DNA of 64,000 nt, from assembly GCA_947184155.2 (NCBI GenBank), contig CAMXCT020000120.1, forward strand, positions 62,001 to 126,000, written 5' to 3'. The DNA is from Cladocopium goreaui. Lineage: Eukaryota; Sar; Dinophyceae; Suessiales; Symbiodiniaceae. The number at the start of each line of letters is the position of its first letter. Within the stretch, counting starts at the first letter, position 1. Below, piece after piece: positions 25,410 to 36,700 of this stretch. A program made the position numbers and the translations under genes. The notes under the pieces are model-generated. The model did no database searches and had not been told where the DNA came from. It worked only from the letters and a program-made list of their open reading frames with translations.

Positions 25410-26950
25410 TCAATCCGTTGCAACCCGTCTGATCTGCCACCGCCGTCTTCTTGCGGAGAGAGTATAGTTTAATTGCGAAAGAAAAAGATAGTTAATTGCG
25501 AAAGCTGATGTTGTCCGATTGCGAAAAAAAACATGGCTAATTGCGAAAAATGCCATGGGGATGAACTCGAAACTGTAGACGATACCACTCACCTCTGTTT
25601 TTTCTCTGCTGCATCCATTTGGAAAGGCTGAAGAAACGTTCCGATTCACGATGCTGTGCATTTGGTTTGATGCTTCTGCATCGTCGCACAAGGAACGGCA
25701 CAAAGAACGGCCCTTGATCTACGTCAAGCCGTGTGGCTCTTAGCACCAAAGCTGTCATTTCTTGGCATGCAATGTTTCAAATAATTTGAGATTTGTCTCT
25801 CAGAGGCATTACATTTCTGATAAAAAAAATGTGATAGAATTTTTTTCTCATGTCCTTCAACACTGCGCATGCACACGCCTAGGGGCGTCAGGGGCCCAGT
25901 TGGGACCTGATTCGGCATGAGCCAAAACCTGTGGGCGGCAGCTCTGCTGACAAACCAGATCTGTGCCGGGTTTGCAAGATTATGCCTGTAACTCATTCTT
26001 TCAGCATTGAATGAGGAATTTTCTCCCTTTTTTTGGTTGGCAATTTGATTCTACGTTTAGCTTTGTTTCCTTCCCAGCCGCCTGGTCTCTGTGTGCTGAG
26101 TGTCATACATAAGCGGAGAGCACTAAGTCAAATTGAAAATGCTGCGCGGGCCGTGCCGTTGGAGCAATGCCACATAAACAATCGTGGCAGGAAAAACAAG
26201 ATGAGCAAAAAAAATGAAAAAAAGGAGATTTCATTTCCTCTCTTTGGAGAAGCGGGACTGAAATTCATTTCTGTTTAGAAACTGGTTCTTTTGGATTTGC
26301 TAGGTTTGGATTCACGGCCAGACCGTGGCAGCTGCAAACGCAATCCACTGAAGCCTTCGCCGCCCTCCAGCTTTGTAAAGATGTTCACACAATGTAAGAT
26401 ATTGGTCAGAGATACAACAATATGTGACATTGATTTACATGGTACAAATTTTACTGCTATAACGTCTATAATAAAGATTATAGGATCTATATGTATCTAT
26501 GAGGCCATCGAGCTGTCGGGCCTTGAGCTGAGACCTTTTGCTCAGCCGTGTCAAGGCGCGGAATGCTTACGAGAACAACTTTTCTGCTAAGAACACCTCC
26601 CGGTTTGTTTGCGCGGATTTCCTAGACTTTGCGGATCCTCTGAGCTTGTTCCAAGTTGTTCCAAGTTGTTCCACTGATTCACAGATCGGTACAGTGCTAT
26701 CGATGTTTCCCTACCTGCCAGGTAAAAATATAGCTTTATTTAAAAAAAAAACACAACATAGTCTGATCTCTAATCAACAAACTGGCTCGTTAGAGATCTT
26801 GCGTTGTTTAATCTCGCGCCGGAGGAGGTAGGCCCAGCATAAAGGGGAGATCGCTGATGTCACTGGTGAGCCTTAGACAACAACAAGGGAATGGCCGCAC
26901 AAGTTCCGCACAATCTGCAAGTCTGCAAGTTCTTATATTTTTTTTTCTTT
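25410..26950. other. mixed stretch, no assignable gene
   Basis: Contains four spaced ATTGCGAAA words at 25455-25550, reminiscent of the 20-bp satellite, and one copy of a roughly 41-bp direct repeat at 25688-25728. Open minus-strand frames such as IWFVSRAAAHRFWLMPNQVP (about 25950-25890) may be exons, but I cannot assign them. Confidence 0.35.
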
Positions 26951-26955
26951 TCTTT

Positions 26956-27746
26956 CTAAGTCTCTGCGACATATGACACTTTGTGCATGCCTTGTAACCC
27001 CTGCTGCGAAGAGGTGCCAGCAATGGCATCATATATTGCAGAAGCCGAATCGTCAGCCTCCTGCTGCGACTTCTGCACGATATATTGCTGCTTCGGTCTC
27101 ACCCTCTTCGCATTGTGCCTCATGTCACTGCCACCATTTGCACTGGCATCAATCCAACAAAAAAAAATCACAATGGTTTATGCAAGATACGGCACCAGCT
27201 GTCCAACTGCCGTTTTGACCACACATTCCTTGCCGCCGATCCAGCGCAGTGGTCCTGGAGGCCCATGCCGTTTCTCGTCATACAGGTCCTGAGGCAGCTG
27301 TATGTCTGTCAGCTTTTTTCTCCTTGTTTGGGTCCAGTGCATTCCTCACCAAGAATGGTTAGACTGTGCTACCAAGAAGCTGCGGGCCAAACATCAAAGG
27401 CCTCGCTTTCCACTTCAAACCCGCAGCTGCTCACCAACGAAACACTCGCTGGCTGCTCTGCCATGTGATCACGGGCGATCTGGCCATCTGAGCTGCAGCA
27501 ATGCTCTTGCAACTGTTTCAAGAGCAGCGCCCGCAGTTTTTTGTCCTTGGCAAGCAGCCACAAGCTTTCCTGCGACTGATCCTTCAAGGCCAATGGCTTT
27601 CCAACTTGCAGTTTTGCATATCTTGCAACCTCGGCTTTCCCAGAAACCACACGACAGGCCATTGCATAGTCAATCTGATATCGAATCATTGTCTCCCGCA
27701 GCGCAAGGAACGGCACAAGGAACGGCCCTTGATCTACGTCATGCAA
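26956..27746 (-). CDS. unidentified minus-strand gene, at least three exons
   Basis: Exon-like frames follow one another. 27746-27385 reads DVDQGPFLVPFLALRETMIR, then KPLALKDQSQESLWLLAKDK, then KLRALLLKQLQEHCCSSDG. 27310-27185 reads QLPQDLYDEKRHGPPGPLRW then IGGKECVVKTAVGQLVPYL. 27120-26990 reads AKRVRPKQQYIVQKSQQEAD then SASAIYDAIAGTSSQQGL. The first exon borders the left 20-bp satellite array directly. No domain is recognised. The start of the first exon lies in a DNA word repeated near 25.7 kb (DVDQGPFFVPFL there), which may reflect an exon duplication. Confidence 0.45.
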
Positions 27747-28706
27747 TTGTTTCCCTTGCTGCGAAATTCTTTCCCTAGCTGCGACATTCTTTCCCTAGCT
27801 GCGAAATTGTTTCCCTAGCTGCGAAATTTGGTCGCAATTTTGCGAAATTGCTTCCCTAGCTGCGAATTTGCTTCCCTAGCTGCGAAATTGTTTCCCTAGC
27901 TGCGAACTTGTTTCCCTAGCTGCGAATTTGCTTCCCTAGCTGCGAATTTGCTTCCCTAGCTCCGAATTTGTTTCCCTAGCTGCGAAATTGTTTCCCTTGC
28001 TGCGAATTTGTTTCCCTAGCTGCGAATGTAGTTCCCTAGCTGCGAATTTGTTTCCCTAGCTGCGAATTTGCTTCCCTAGCTGCGAATTTGTTTCCCTTGC
28101 TGCGAAATTGCTTCCCTAGCTGCGAATTTGTTTCCCTAGCTGCGAATTTGCTTCCCTAGCTGCGAATTTGCTTCCCTAGCTGCGAAATTGTTTCCCTAGC
28201 TGCGAACTTGTTTCCCTAGCTGCGAATTTGCTTCCCTAGCTGCGAATTTGCTTCCCTAGCTGCGAAATTGTTTCCCTAGCTGCGAAATTGTTTCCCTAGC
28301 TGCGAATTTCCTTCCCTAGCTGCGAAATTGTTTCCCTAGCTGCGAATTTGTTTCCCTAGCGAAATTGCTTCGCAATTTTGCGAATTTGCTTCCCGAGCTG
28401 CGAATTTGTTTCCCTAGCTGCGAATTTGCTTCCCTAGCTGCGAAATTGTTTCCCTAGCTGCGAAATTGCTTCCCTAGCTGCGAAATTGTTTCCCTAGCTG
28501 CGAATTTGTTTCCCTAGCTGCGAAATTGCGCTTCGCCATTCTGCGAAATTGCTTCCCTAGCTGCGAATTTGTTTCCCTGCTCGTAGCTGCGAAATTCTTT
28601 CCCTTGCTGCGAAATTGTTTCCCTAGCTGCGAATTTGTTTCCCTAGCTGCGAATGTAGTTCCCTAGCTGCGAATTTGTTTCCTAGCTGCGAATTTGTTTC
28701 CCTAGG
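27742..28706. repeat. 20-bp satellite array, left copy
   Basis: About 48 head-to-tail copies of a 20-base unit, TTCCCTAGCTGCGAATTTGT, with recurrent variants: ending AATTGT or AATTGC, TTCCCTTGC for TTCCCTAGC, and GAATGTAG. Now and then a unit is replaced by a palindromic insert TTCGCAATTTTGCGAA (near 27830 and 28365; imperfect near 28530). Same unit, variants and orientation as the array at 40860-42560. Non-coding. Confidence 0.95.
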
Positions 28707-28985
28707 TAAGGTATACTAGGAGCCCATCATAATTTTGCACCCAATGATAAGGACAAGCAACTTTCACGACACATGGCCGGCAGCGTTCGCCGTTGGCGAA
28801 GCCCTCCCTCGTTTGATGCCACTGCACATCTGATGAGGAAACCGCTCCACATATGCGACAATTTTTCACCTGGAAGCTGGGCTTCGCTAAATGCCCCTGG
28901 TCAAGGTGACATTATCACAAGACAAAGTGCCAACATCACCAACGAACTCAAAAACACATAGACAGCCATCCAAGTATACCACATT
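28707..28985. other. spacer between satellite and HMG-box gene
   Basis: About 280 bases without a supported gene; short open frames on the plus strand are not convincing. Confidence 0.4.
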
Positions 28986-28989
28986 TACT

Positions 28990-30726
28990 CTTACCCACCT
29001 CTGGGCCTCGTTTCCTTTTTCTTGTTTCCCGGGGAAGTTGCGAGGCTTGGTTCTGTGGCTATTACTAAAATGTCTGGTTCTTCCAAACTCAGCGAAAAGA
29101 GAAGCTCCTCGTACTGTCGCTTGGACTTGGGACTCAAGTCACGCCACGCTGTAGCTGCCAATTTGGTCCACAAACCTCTCTTTGATCCATCCGCCTGGCT
29201 ATCTTCAGAAATCTATCTCCATACTCAAACACAACAGGCCAATGGAAGACATTGTTTCGCCTCTAGCTGCGACGCTTGCTTCACAAAATCGTTTTTCTTC
29301 TCTGTCAGGAAAAGTCCTCAGACCAAATTCCGCAATACTGAAAAAACAAAATTTCAATATCATGGAAGTTGTTGAAAAACCTCCAGCTACTGATATTCTT
29401 TTTGCCACATATCCTTCAGGTTGCAGAAGCCTAAGTCAGAGACCGTATGCTGAAGTCTGGGTGGAGGTCACTGGCGCTGCCTCGCCAGGGTTGACAACAC
29501 CAGCAGGTGCCCCCAGCGCAATATCAAGCCCGCCTGCTCGCCATCCAGTCTGGGTGCCTGTGCAAAAGAACAATGCACAACTCTTCATGTCAAGTCTCGA
29601 TTCACAGCAAATTCACAGCAAACGCCTTCTCTTGAGACTGTGCTGCCTTCTTCTCCGCTTTGCGTTTTGCTATGACCTCATGGAATATGACCACACCTTT
29701 CTCTGGCAGTACTTGCAAAAGAGAAAGTTTGTGCTTTGCCACAAAGACAAAGTGTGTGCTTTGCCAGATGGTTTCTGACAAGGCCCAGACTTCCTTTCCA
29801 CCACCCGTATGGTACCATTCCTGCCAGCGCATATATACTACTGCCAGTTACAAATGTGATTTGTCTGTCTACCAACACAACCTGGTGCAACACAGCCTGG
29901 TATTGCTGCATACGCTCAGCAGCCTCCACCTTCAAGGTCTGAAGCCACAAAGGACTGCATAAAACAAAGAAAGAAATAACTGGCCTCATACTTGTTCCGC
30001 TCTGCAGCAGGAAGCGCATCCCAATTTTTCTTGGCAATCAGCCTGGCATCACCTTTTTTCTGTCTCGGTTCCAGCTCGGCTTGCAATTGCACACGGAACT
30101 GCTGGTAGTAAAGACCTCAATAAAGATATCGGGACAGCATCTCTGGATTCAAAAAAGAAGAAAGACAGGCTCAGATCGGTTTACTCAGATAAGCACCAAA
30201 AGCTCCAGGTGGTCGCTTCGGTTCTGCGTTCGGAAGCGCAGTCTCTGAGGTCTCTGGTTGCTCCGGTGCTGCACCCAACAGGGCATCAGCTGAGGCCTCC
30301 TCATCAAATTAGCACATAATTTTGCTGTAAGATGTCGGATTCATTCACTAGATTTCTCTTTCAGAAAATGGAAGTACTGCAAGGAAATTGTCGAAGGAAG
30401 TTTAGAAGTCAAACTTCCGACAATATGGACAGATGAAAAGCAGAGCAGGGCAGAGGCACAGAGAGAAGAGGAAGATTAGAAGAGAGAAGATCAGAAGAGA
30501 AAGAGTAAGAGGACAGAAGATACAGATGCGCGAAAAGGTAGGAACGTCGTGAAACACTGTTTTTCCAATGATTTGTGCCTCCGGAGGGTCGAAAAGTAGG
30601 CTCGCTAAAGCGGCGGGTGCGGAGCCAGCTGGCCAGATGAGAGATGAAAAATTACACTACACTACCTTCCACTACACTTCACTACATTACACTACACGAC
30701 ATTCCACTAGATAGATAGGTAATTAG

Positions 30727-30757
<31 letters not shown>

Positions 30758-31460
30758 CGATAGATAAATACATAGATATAGTAGATCGGTAGGTAGGTAG
30801 GTAGATAGTCAGAGAAAAAGAGAGAAAGAGAGGAGACCTCAAGCACCTTTCGGTCCGTCAGTGGCTTCGCTCTGCCATCCCTGATTCACAACAACCAATC
30901 TCTCCTATAGGTTTCCTATTTTTGAAACTTCCGCCACTGCCTTGTGCGGTACTACTGGTATATGAGGTATGAAGGTTTGGTCGACGAGCTACAAGCAACT
31001 TCTCTGATTATAAAACGCAAAGACCGGCAATCTATCGATTGTTAATCAAACTTGCATCTTAGCTCGAATCCACTGGCCTTTTGGGTCGGACACAGAGCAC
31101 GGACAGCTTGACTAAAGGTTGTGACCTCTCACAACGAAAAAATATAGTCTCCATCAAGAAGCTGACAGCATGCAATGAACTGCATCCACCAATTTCAAGG
31201 CCCGCGCCTTGCACCAAATCTTCTGGCAGTGAATGAGTCCAAGTTCAGCTGGGGTAGCATCCAAGTCTAGAGGTTGCTGTGACCCTGACCTTGAAGTTGA
31301 GAGCCATCTTTATTTTCATCTTGAGCATACATTCAGTCAGCTGGCTGCTGGGAGCCGGACAAGCATAGCTCAACGACGTGATCTTCGGCCAGCTTTCTGT
31401 AGATCCGGTATGCGGTAGCAAACTTCCTGCAGAACCCCGCTTGTTCAATGAACCCGTGTC
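28990..31460 (-). CDS. HMG-box protein gene (multi-exon, minus strand)
   Basis: Two HMG-box-like regions are visible. The first begins PKRPPGAFGAYLSK at about 30225-30190, the classic start of an HMG box. It continues after an intron at 30110-29990 with YYQQFRVQLQAELEPRQKKG, then LIAKKNWDALPAAERNKYEA, which fits helices 2-3. The second, at 29195-29105, reads RGLWTKLAATAWRDLSPKSK then RQYEELL, the C-terminal half of a box. Other exon-like pieces are 31455-31330 (FIEQAGFCRKFATAYRIYRK), 29960-29890 (KVEAAERMQQYQAVLHQVVL), 29710-29610 (EVIAKRKAEKKAAQSQEKAF) and 29560-29450 (GLDIALGAPAGVVNPGEAAP). HMG boxes bind and bend DNA, so a chromatin role is likely. Exon limits and the start codon are inferred. 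Confidence 0.6.
30655..30830. repeat. ACTACA, (GA)n and GATA/GGTA microsatellites
   Basis: Consecutive low-complexity tracts: CTACACTACA words (30650-30710), (GA)n at about 30733-30760, and TAGGTAGGTAG at 30788-30808. Intronic or intergenic. Confidence 0.85.
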
Positions 31461-31778
31461 ATCTTTTGCTCTACCACTGCCACCCAAAAAGAGACCACCC
31501 AAACAATGAGATTGGAAATCAACCAACATGTGCAAAAGTCATGCTGGGGGTTCAAGCTGGTACGGATACAAAATGTATATAAAAAAAACTGTCGGTTCAC
31601 AACCCTCATCACAATGTTGAGGATAAAGTGTGCCTCATCTTCGACTCATTCCCAATTCGCAAGTACACCCTTCGGCAGTTCGAACACAAAAAAAAGGGCT
31701 TTCCGTGGAAGGCAGCAAATACAATTTCCCACCATCGATCGCAACTGCCATCAGGACGATTCTTCCCGGATCCTGCGC

Positions 31779-32445
31779 ACCCAGGCATGTCTCAACAATG
31801 CGCCACCATGGTGTTGGAATGAGGCCCGTCCTCCTCTGGAACCTGCTACAACGCACAACATGCAACTCAGCACACTTAACCAAAGAAAGGCCAGACCGGC
31901 CTCCATTCCTGCTGCATCAGCCTGCCACAGCGCACAACATGAAACTCAGCACACTGCACCCAGGCATGTCTCAACAATGCGCCACCATGGTGTTGTAATG
32001 AGGCCCGTCCTCCTCTTCCTCGTCCTCCTCACGAGGGTCAAGTTGCCCAGGTGGAACCTGCTACAACGCACAACATGCAACTCAGCACACTTAACCAAAG
32101 AAAGGCCGGGCCGGCCTCCATTCCTGCTGCATCAGCCTGCCACAGCGCACAACATGAAACTCAGCACACTGCACCCAGGCATGTCTCAGCAATGCGCCAC
32201 CATGGTGTTGTAATGCGGCCCGTCCTCCTCTTCCTCGTCCTCCTCACGAGGGTCAAGTTGCCCAGGTGGAACCTGCTACAACGCACAACATGCAACTCAG
32301 CACACTTAACCAAAGAAGGGCCGGGCCGGCCTCCATTCCTGTTGCATCAGCCTGCCACAGCGTACAACATGCAACTCAGCACACTTAACCAAAGAAGGGC
32401 CGGCCGGCCTCCATTCCTGCTGCATCAGCCTGCCATTCTAACATG
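31779..32445. repeat. long-unit tandem repeat (179/215 bp)
   Basis: Three and a half copies of a unit containing CAGGCATGTCTCAACAATGC, CCACCATGGTGTTG, TACAACGCACAACATG and CATTCCTGCTGCATCAGCC. Unit starts fall at 31782, 31961 and 32176. The first unit lacks a 36-base segment (TCCTCGTCCTCCTCACGAGG region) present in the later ones. Plus-strand frames of up to 235 codons run through it but look like repeat read-through. Confidence 0.85.
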
Positions 32446-32649
32446 AACAGATGTATTCCTGCAGCATTGGGACCCAACCCTGCCTCGACATCCATGGAAA
32501 GCAAAGATCGGACGCCAGAAAAAGAGTCAGGAGTCCAAGGAGCAGTCTTGTCATCCTGCGTGTCAGTTCGAAAATGAATTTCCACACACTGCTCAATAGC
32601 CGTGGAAGGCTAGCCTGTCCGAGCGAGGTCAGTAGCGAAGCTGCAGAGG

Positions 32650-33290
32650 CCTGACAACAACATTATTTTCTAGTTCAAGGTCCGAAAAAGATGAAAATAA
32701 GATCTTGTTCGAGCAAGCTGATTCCCTGCTGTTCTAACTCGCTGATCTTCATTCAACTTATTATGTTTGCCCCGGTTCTAATCTGGTTGTCGTTGTCTTT
32801 TCGATTTAGTGCCAGCGTTGAGTTTCACAAGGTGTACAGTCATTATAAATTTTGCATATTTAACCGCTGTAAAACCTTTCCTACAGAGCGCAAGCAATAA
32901 AATAAAAAACATCAATCCTCAATGTAGAAATTTCTGCTCTTAGAAGGATGTGAGGAGCTGCAGAGTCGCATACTTCGAAGGAGGAAATGCGCAATAATTA
33001 CCTGCCAGCCTGACGCCGCAAACGCTGCTCTTCTGTCAAGAAACCATTGTAGAGCCTCAAGTGAGAAAACAAACATAATTTTGGGTCAGGCCAAACTCAA
33101 AGCTCAACAGGTTAGCAGGTTGGTCACCAACAATGGGGGAAACAACCATGAACACAAAAGGGGCGAAACAAAACATATCAAGAAACTTCCATAGGTCTCA
33201 AGAAGGTTCGGTAAACATCAAACACCCCTGGAACAAACGATCATATATACAATACGTCCTCAGAGACGCGTCGAACGCTCGTTGAAATCA
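32650..33290. other. spacer, no clear gene
   Basis: AT-richer spacer between the long-unit repeat and the tandem duplication. Nothing recognisable. Confidence 0.4.
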
Positions 33291-33642
33291 CTGACAAGTC
33301 TGAAGTGCATCAAAAAGAAAACCAACATGAATGCAAACGGGTTCACTTCCGAAGTTCCTTCTTTTTCACGTGGGGAACTGAGTGGTTCGGAATCACAAGC
33401 CACATCGGTACGGTCTGAACTATGATCTGCACAAATGCTTCAAAATGTGTCAAAACATCTCACAACTGACAAGTCTGAAGTGCATCAAAAAGAAAACAAA
33501 CATGAATGCAAACGGGTTCACTTTTCTGAAGTTCCTTCTTTTTCACGTGGGGAACTGAGTGGTTCGGAATCACAAGCCACATCGGTACGGTCTGAACCAT
33601 GATCTGCACAAATGCTTCAAAATGTGTCAAAACATCTCACAA
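33291..33642. repeat. 175-bp tandem duplication
   Basis: The segment starting CTGACAAGTCTGAAGTGCAT at 33291 repeats from 33466 with only a few differences, ending at 33642. It lies just downstream of the transposase stop codon on the minus strand. Confidence 0.92.
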
Positions 33643-33762
33643 AATATCCTAAAATCTCCCCCGTGCCCAGAAGATTTACGGCTGCTTCATGTCTGGACAC
33701 AAATCACATGAGTTGGACAGACTTTGCCACCCAAACCGGACACTGCAGCTGCTCTTCCCACA

Positions 33763-36700
33763 TCATCGCTTGAAGTCTCGATTCATAGGGCCTCTGGCCA
33801 CTTTCTGGGCCGGGATCACCTGAGGCGCTGGCAGTGTGTCAGGCCGTTCTGGAGAAAGTGATCTCACGATGTCACTCCTCCGCACACCGCATTCAATGCC
33901 GACTCCGTCCAGTCGGTCCACATTGCTCATAGCTCGCGACAATGCGGTTCGGCTGTCAGGAGGTTCCCTCAGGGGGATAGGTCTCCTTGGGGTTGACTTG
34001 GCTACCTTCTTTGGCCTGGTCGGGCTACAGGAAGCTGTTCTGCGCTTTTTTTTTTCACCTGCATGCGCATCCTTCTGCAGTGGCATGGGAGTCGGGGACT
34101 CCAAGGAGCCCTGAAGCACAGCGATTGACCAACTGTGGGGACAATGACCCCGTCGTTGGTAGTACCAGCAAGAGCAGCTGATGGCCTTTGTTGTAGAATC
34201 CCAAACCAGAACTGAATGGTCCGACCAATAATGCCGAAGCTTTGGCAAGTCCACCTTCAGAGGTGCTTCTGGTTGGCCATCATCAGCCACTAACAGCACT
34301 TGATGCTCCCGCAGCAACTGCGCGAGCTCCTCGGGCTTCTTGGCGCGCAGCTGCGCTTGCCTGTGGGTCGACCGGAATTTCTTGGAGTCTGTCTTTTTGA
34401 ATGTATCGCAAGTGTGCGAACGTGAAAATGATCTGTGTGGACATGAGTTATGTCCCGCACATGGGTTTGAAAGCCATTCTATTAGAAATTCTATGAAGCA
34501 AGGATGCCAAGATACATTTGGCCAATCAATTGCGGCGTCATCACCTGTGGAACACCGAAGCTCATGAAAAACAACTTGCCCGAGGCAGTTGTTCGCTCGA
34601 AGATGTGTCCGTCCCTCAAGATCCTGGCGATGGATGGCAAAGACACCGTTCCCCACCCCGGCTCGTAGACATAATGGCAGTAGTCAGTCCACATCCAGTC
34701 ATCCGGTTGTGTGGGCACCAGGTTGTATGTCTTACTCATAAGCGTGTACGCTGCCTCTTCCTCTTCATCATCCCGAGGAGGCGAAGTCCACAATTTGATT
34801 GATTTTTCCAGCTCTGTGCAGATTTCCGGCAAGGTCTTGCCAGCCAGGCCTCTCAAGCCCGAGCCCAAGCAGCGCTTGAACTGCGCGTGGCTGGCTTCAG
34901 GCTGCTGCTGGGAACAGGCATGGCCGCAGCAAGAAAAGCTTTGAAGTCCGCACCACCAATGCGCCCATGTCATTTCATTCATCCCATACCTGATCTGACA
35001 CTCTTGAATGAGACGAGGAAAAATGGTGAGGGACACATTCATTCGAATATTGGGCTCATTAGAATCTGATGCTGAAATGTCAGACAAGGCGCTTCTCGGA
35101 AGTACATTTTTTCTTCCGCAAATACACACGTCTGACATACTCCTCAAACCGCACCGATCGCCAAACAAACTTCATTCTTGCAAAAAAAGTCTCCACGATG
35201 GTGTGGAACAAAGCCCAAGTGGGAAGCATTGCGCACGCAGCAAGCATCTGCTTGACATGGCTCATGGGCCGGTTTGGCTTTGGATTGGCTTTCTTCCTGA
35301 GGTTCTTCCATAAATGCTCAAGGTCTGTGATCGTAACAGCGGCATGCTTTTCAGCAATCTGCTCCAAGCCACTGAAATAGTCGCTGTGAATTTGACCTAG
35401 AGCCGGTAACCCTCTTCTGGCTGCCTCTTCCTTGCAAACTCTGAAGCCTTCATCGTAGCAAGAAGTATCCTCGATGTGATGCCGGATGGCCATGACAGGT
35501 AAACCGCTTTTGCGCCAATAGGCACCCAGCTTGCCAGAATCGAGTTTGCGATAGAGGGGAATAGTCAAGAGGCACCAAACCCATCCATCGATTTCCACAC
35601 GAAACGTGGTGTCAGCTGATAGGATCAGGACCTTCAAACTCTTCTCTCGGTGGACTTTTTCCTCGACGCTGCTCAAATGTGCAACCGTACCAAAAAAACA
35701 AGGTGGTCCAGAGAACCCAAAAGCAAAACGGCTCACAGCACGCTTTTTCTATGGCATTTTAGTGTCGTACCCCTTTATATATAGTTAAGTTGCAGCAAGC
35801 TATTTGCACGGTTTCCTGTCCGTCCAGCATGCTGCCTCGCTCCTTCGCAGCGAAGCTTTCCGCAAGCTATTTCCACGGTTTCCTGTCCGTCCAACATGCT
35901 GTCTCGCTCCTTCTCAGCGAAGCTTTCCTCAAGCTATTTCCATGCTTTCCTTTCCGTCCAGCATGCTGTCTCGCTCCTTCCCAGCGACCTGTCCGTCCAG
36001 CATGCTGCCTCGCTCCTTCCCAGCGAAGCTTTCCGCAAGCTATTTCCACGGTTTCCTGTCCGTCCAACATGCTGTCTCGCTCCTTCTCAGCGAAGCTTTC
36101 CTCAAGCTATTTCCATGCTTTCCTTTCCGTCCAGCATGCTGTCTCGCTCCTTCCCAGCGACCTGTCCGTCCAGCATGCTGCCTCGCTCCTTCCCAGCGAA
36201 GCTTTCCGCAAGCTATTTCCACGGTTTTGCTGTCCGTCCAACATGCTGTCTCGCTCCTTCCCAGCGAAGCTTTCCTCAAGCTATTTCCATGCTTTCCTTT
36301 CCGTCCAGCATGCTGTCTCGCTCCTTCCCAGCGACCTGTCCGTCCAGCATGCTGCCTCGCTCCTTCCCAGCGAAGCTCTCCGCAAGCTATTTCCACGGTT
36401 TCCTTTCCGTCCACCTCTCGTCCTCGCTCCCCCCGAGGCAAACGAGAAACTAAACGAGAACCCAAGCATCGGAGATGCTTTTGGGAAAAATGAAGATCCC
36501 TCATGCGCAGAAGCGGGAAACAGGAACCCTTGCTACGCATTCGGGAAAATGTTTGCCCACCCATCAAAAACTTGTCTGCAAAGAGATGAAAATGTCGGTT
36601 CACATTGGTTGTAAGTATTACTTTGCCTTCTTAGATAAAAAAAATGGATCAAAGGAAACAACACTTCTGTCTGCACCCGCGCCGAAAGACAACGGCTGCC

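Noticed and set aside
31506-32446. Plus-strand frames of 131-235 codons
   Set aside because: They read through the 179/215-bp tandem repeat and repeat the same peptide; neighbouring coding signal is on the minus strand.
35790-36614. Cys/Ser-rich frames of up to 274 codons on both strands
   Set aside because: Artefact of the 173-bp higher-order repeat.
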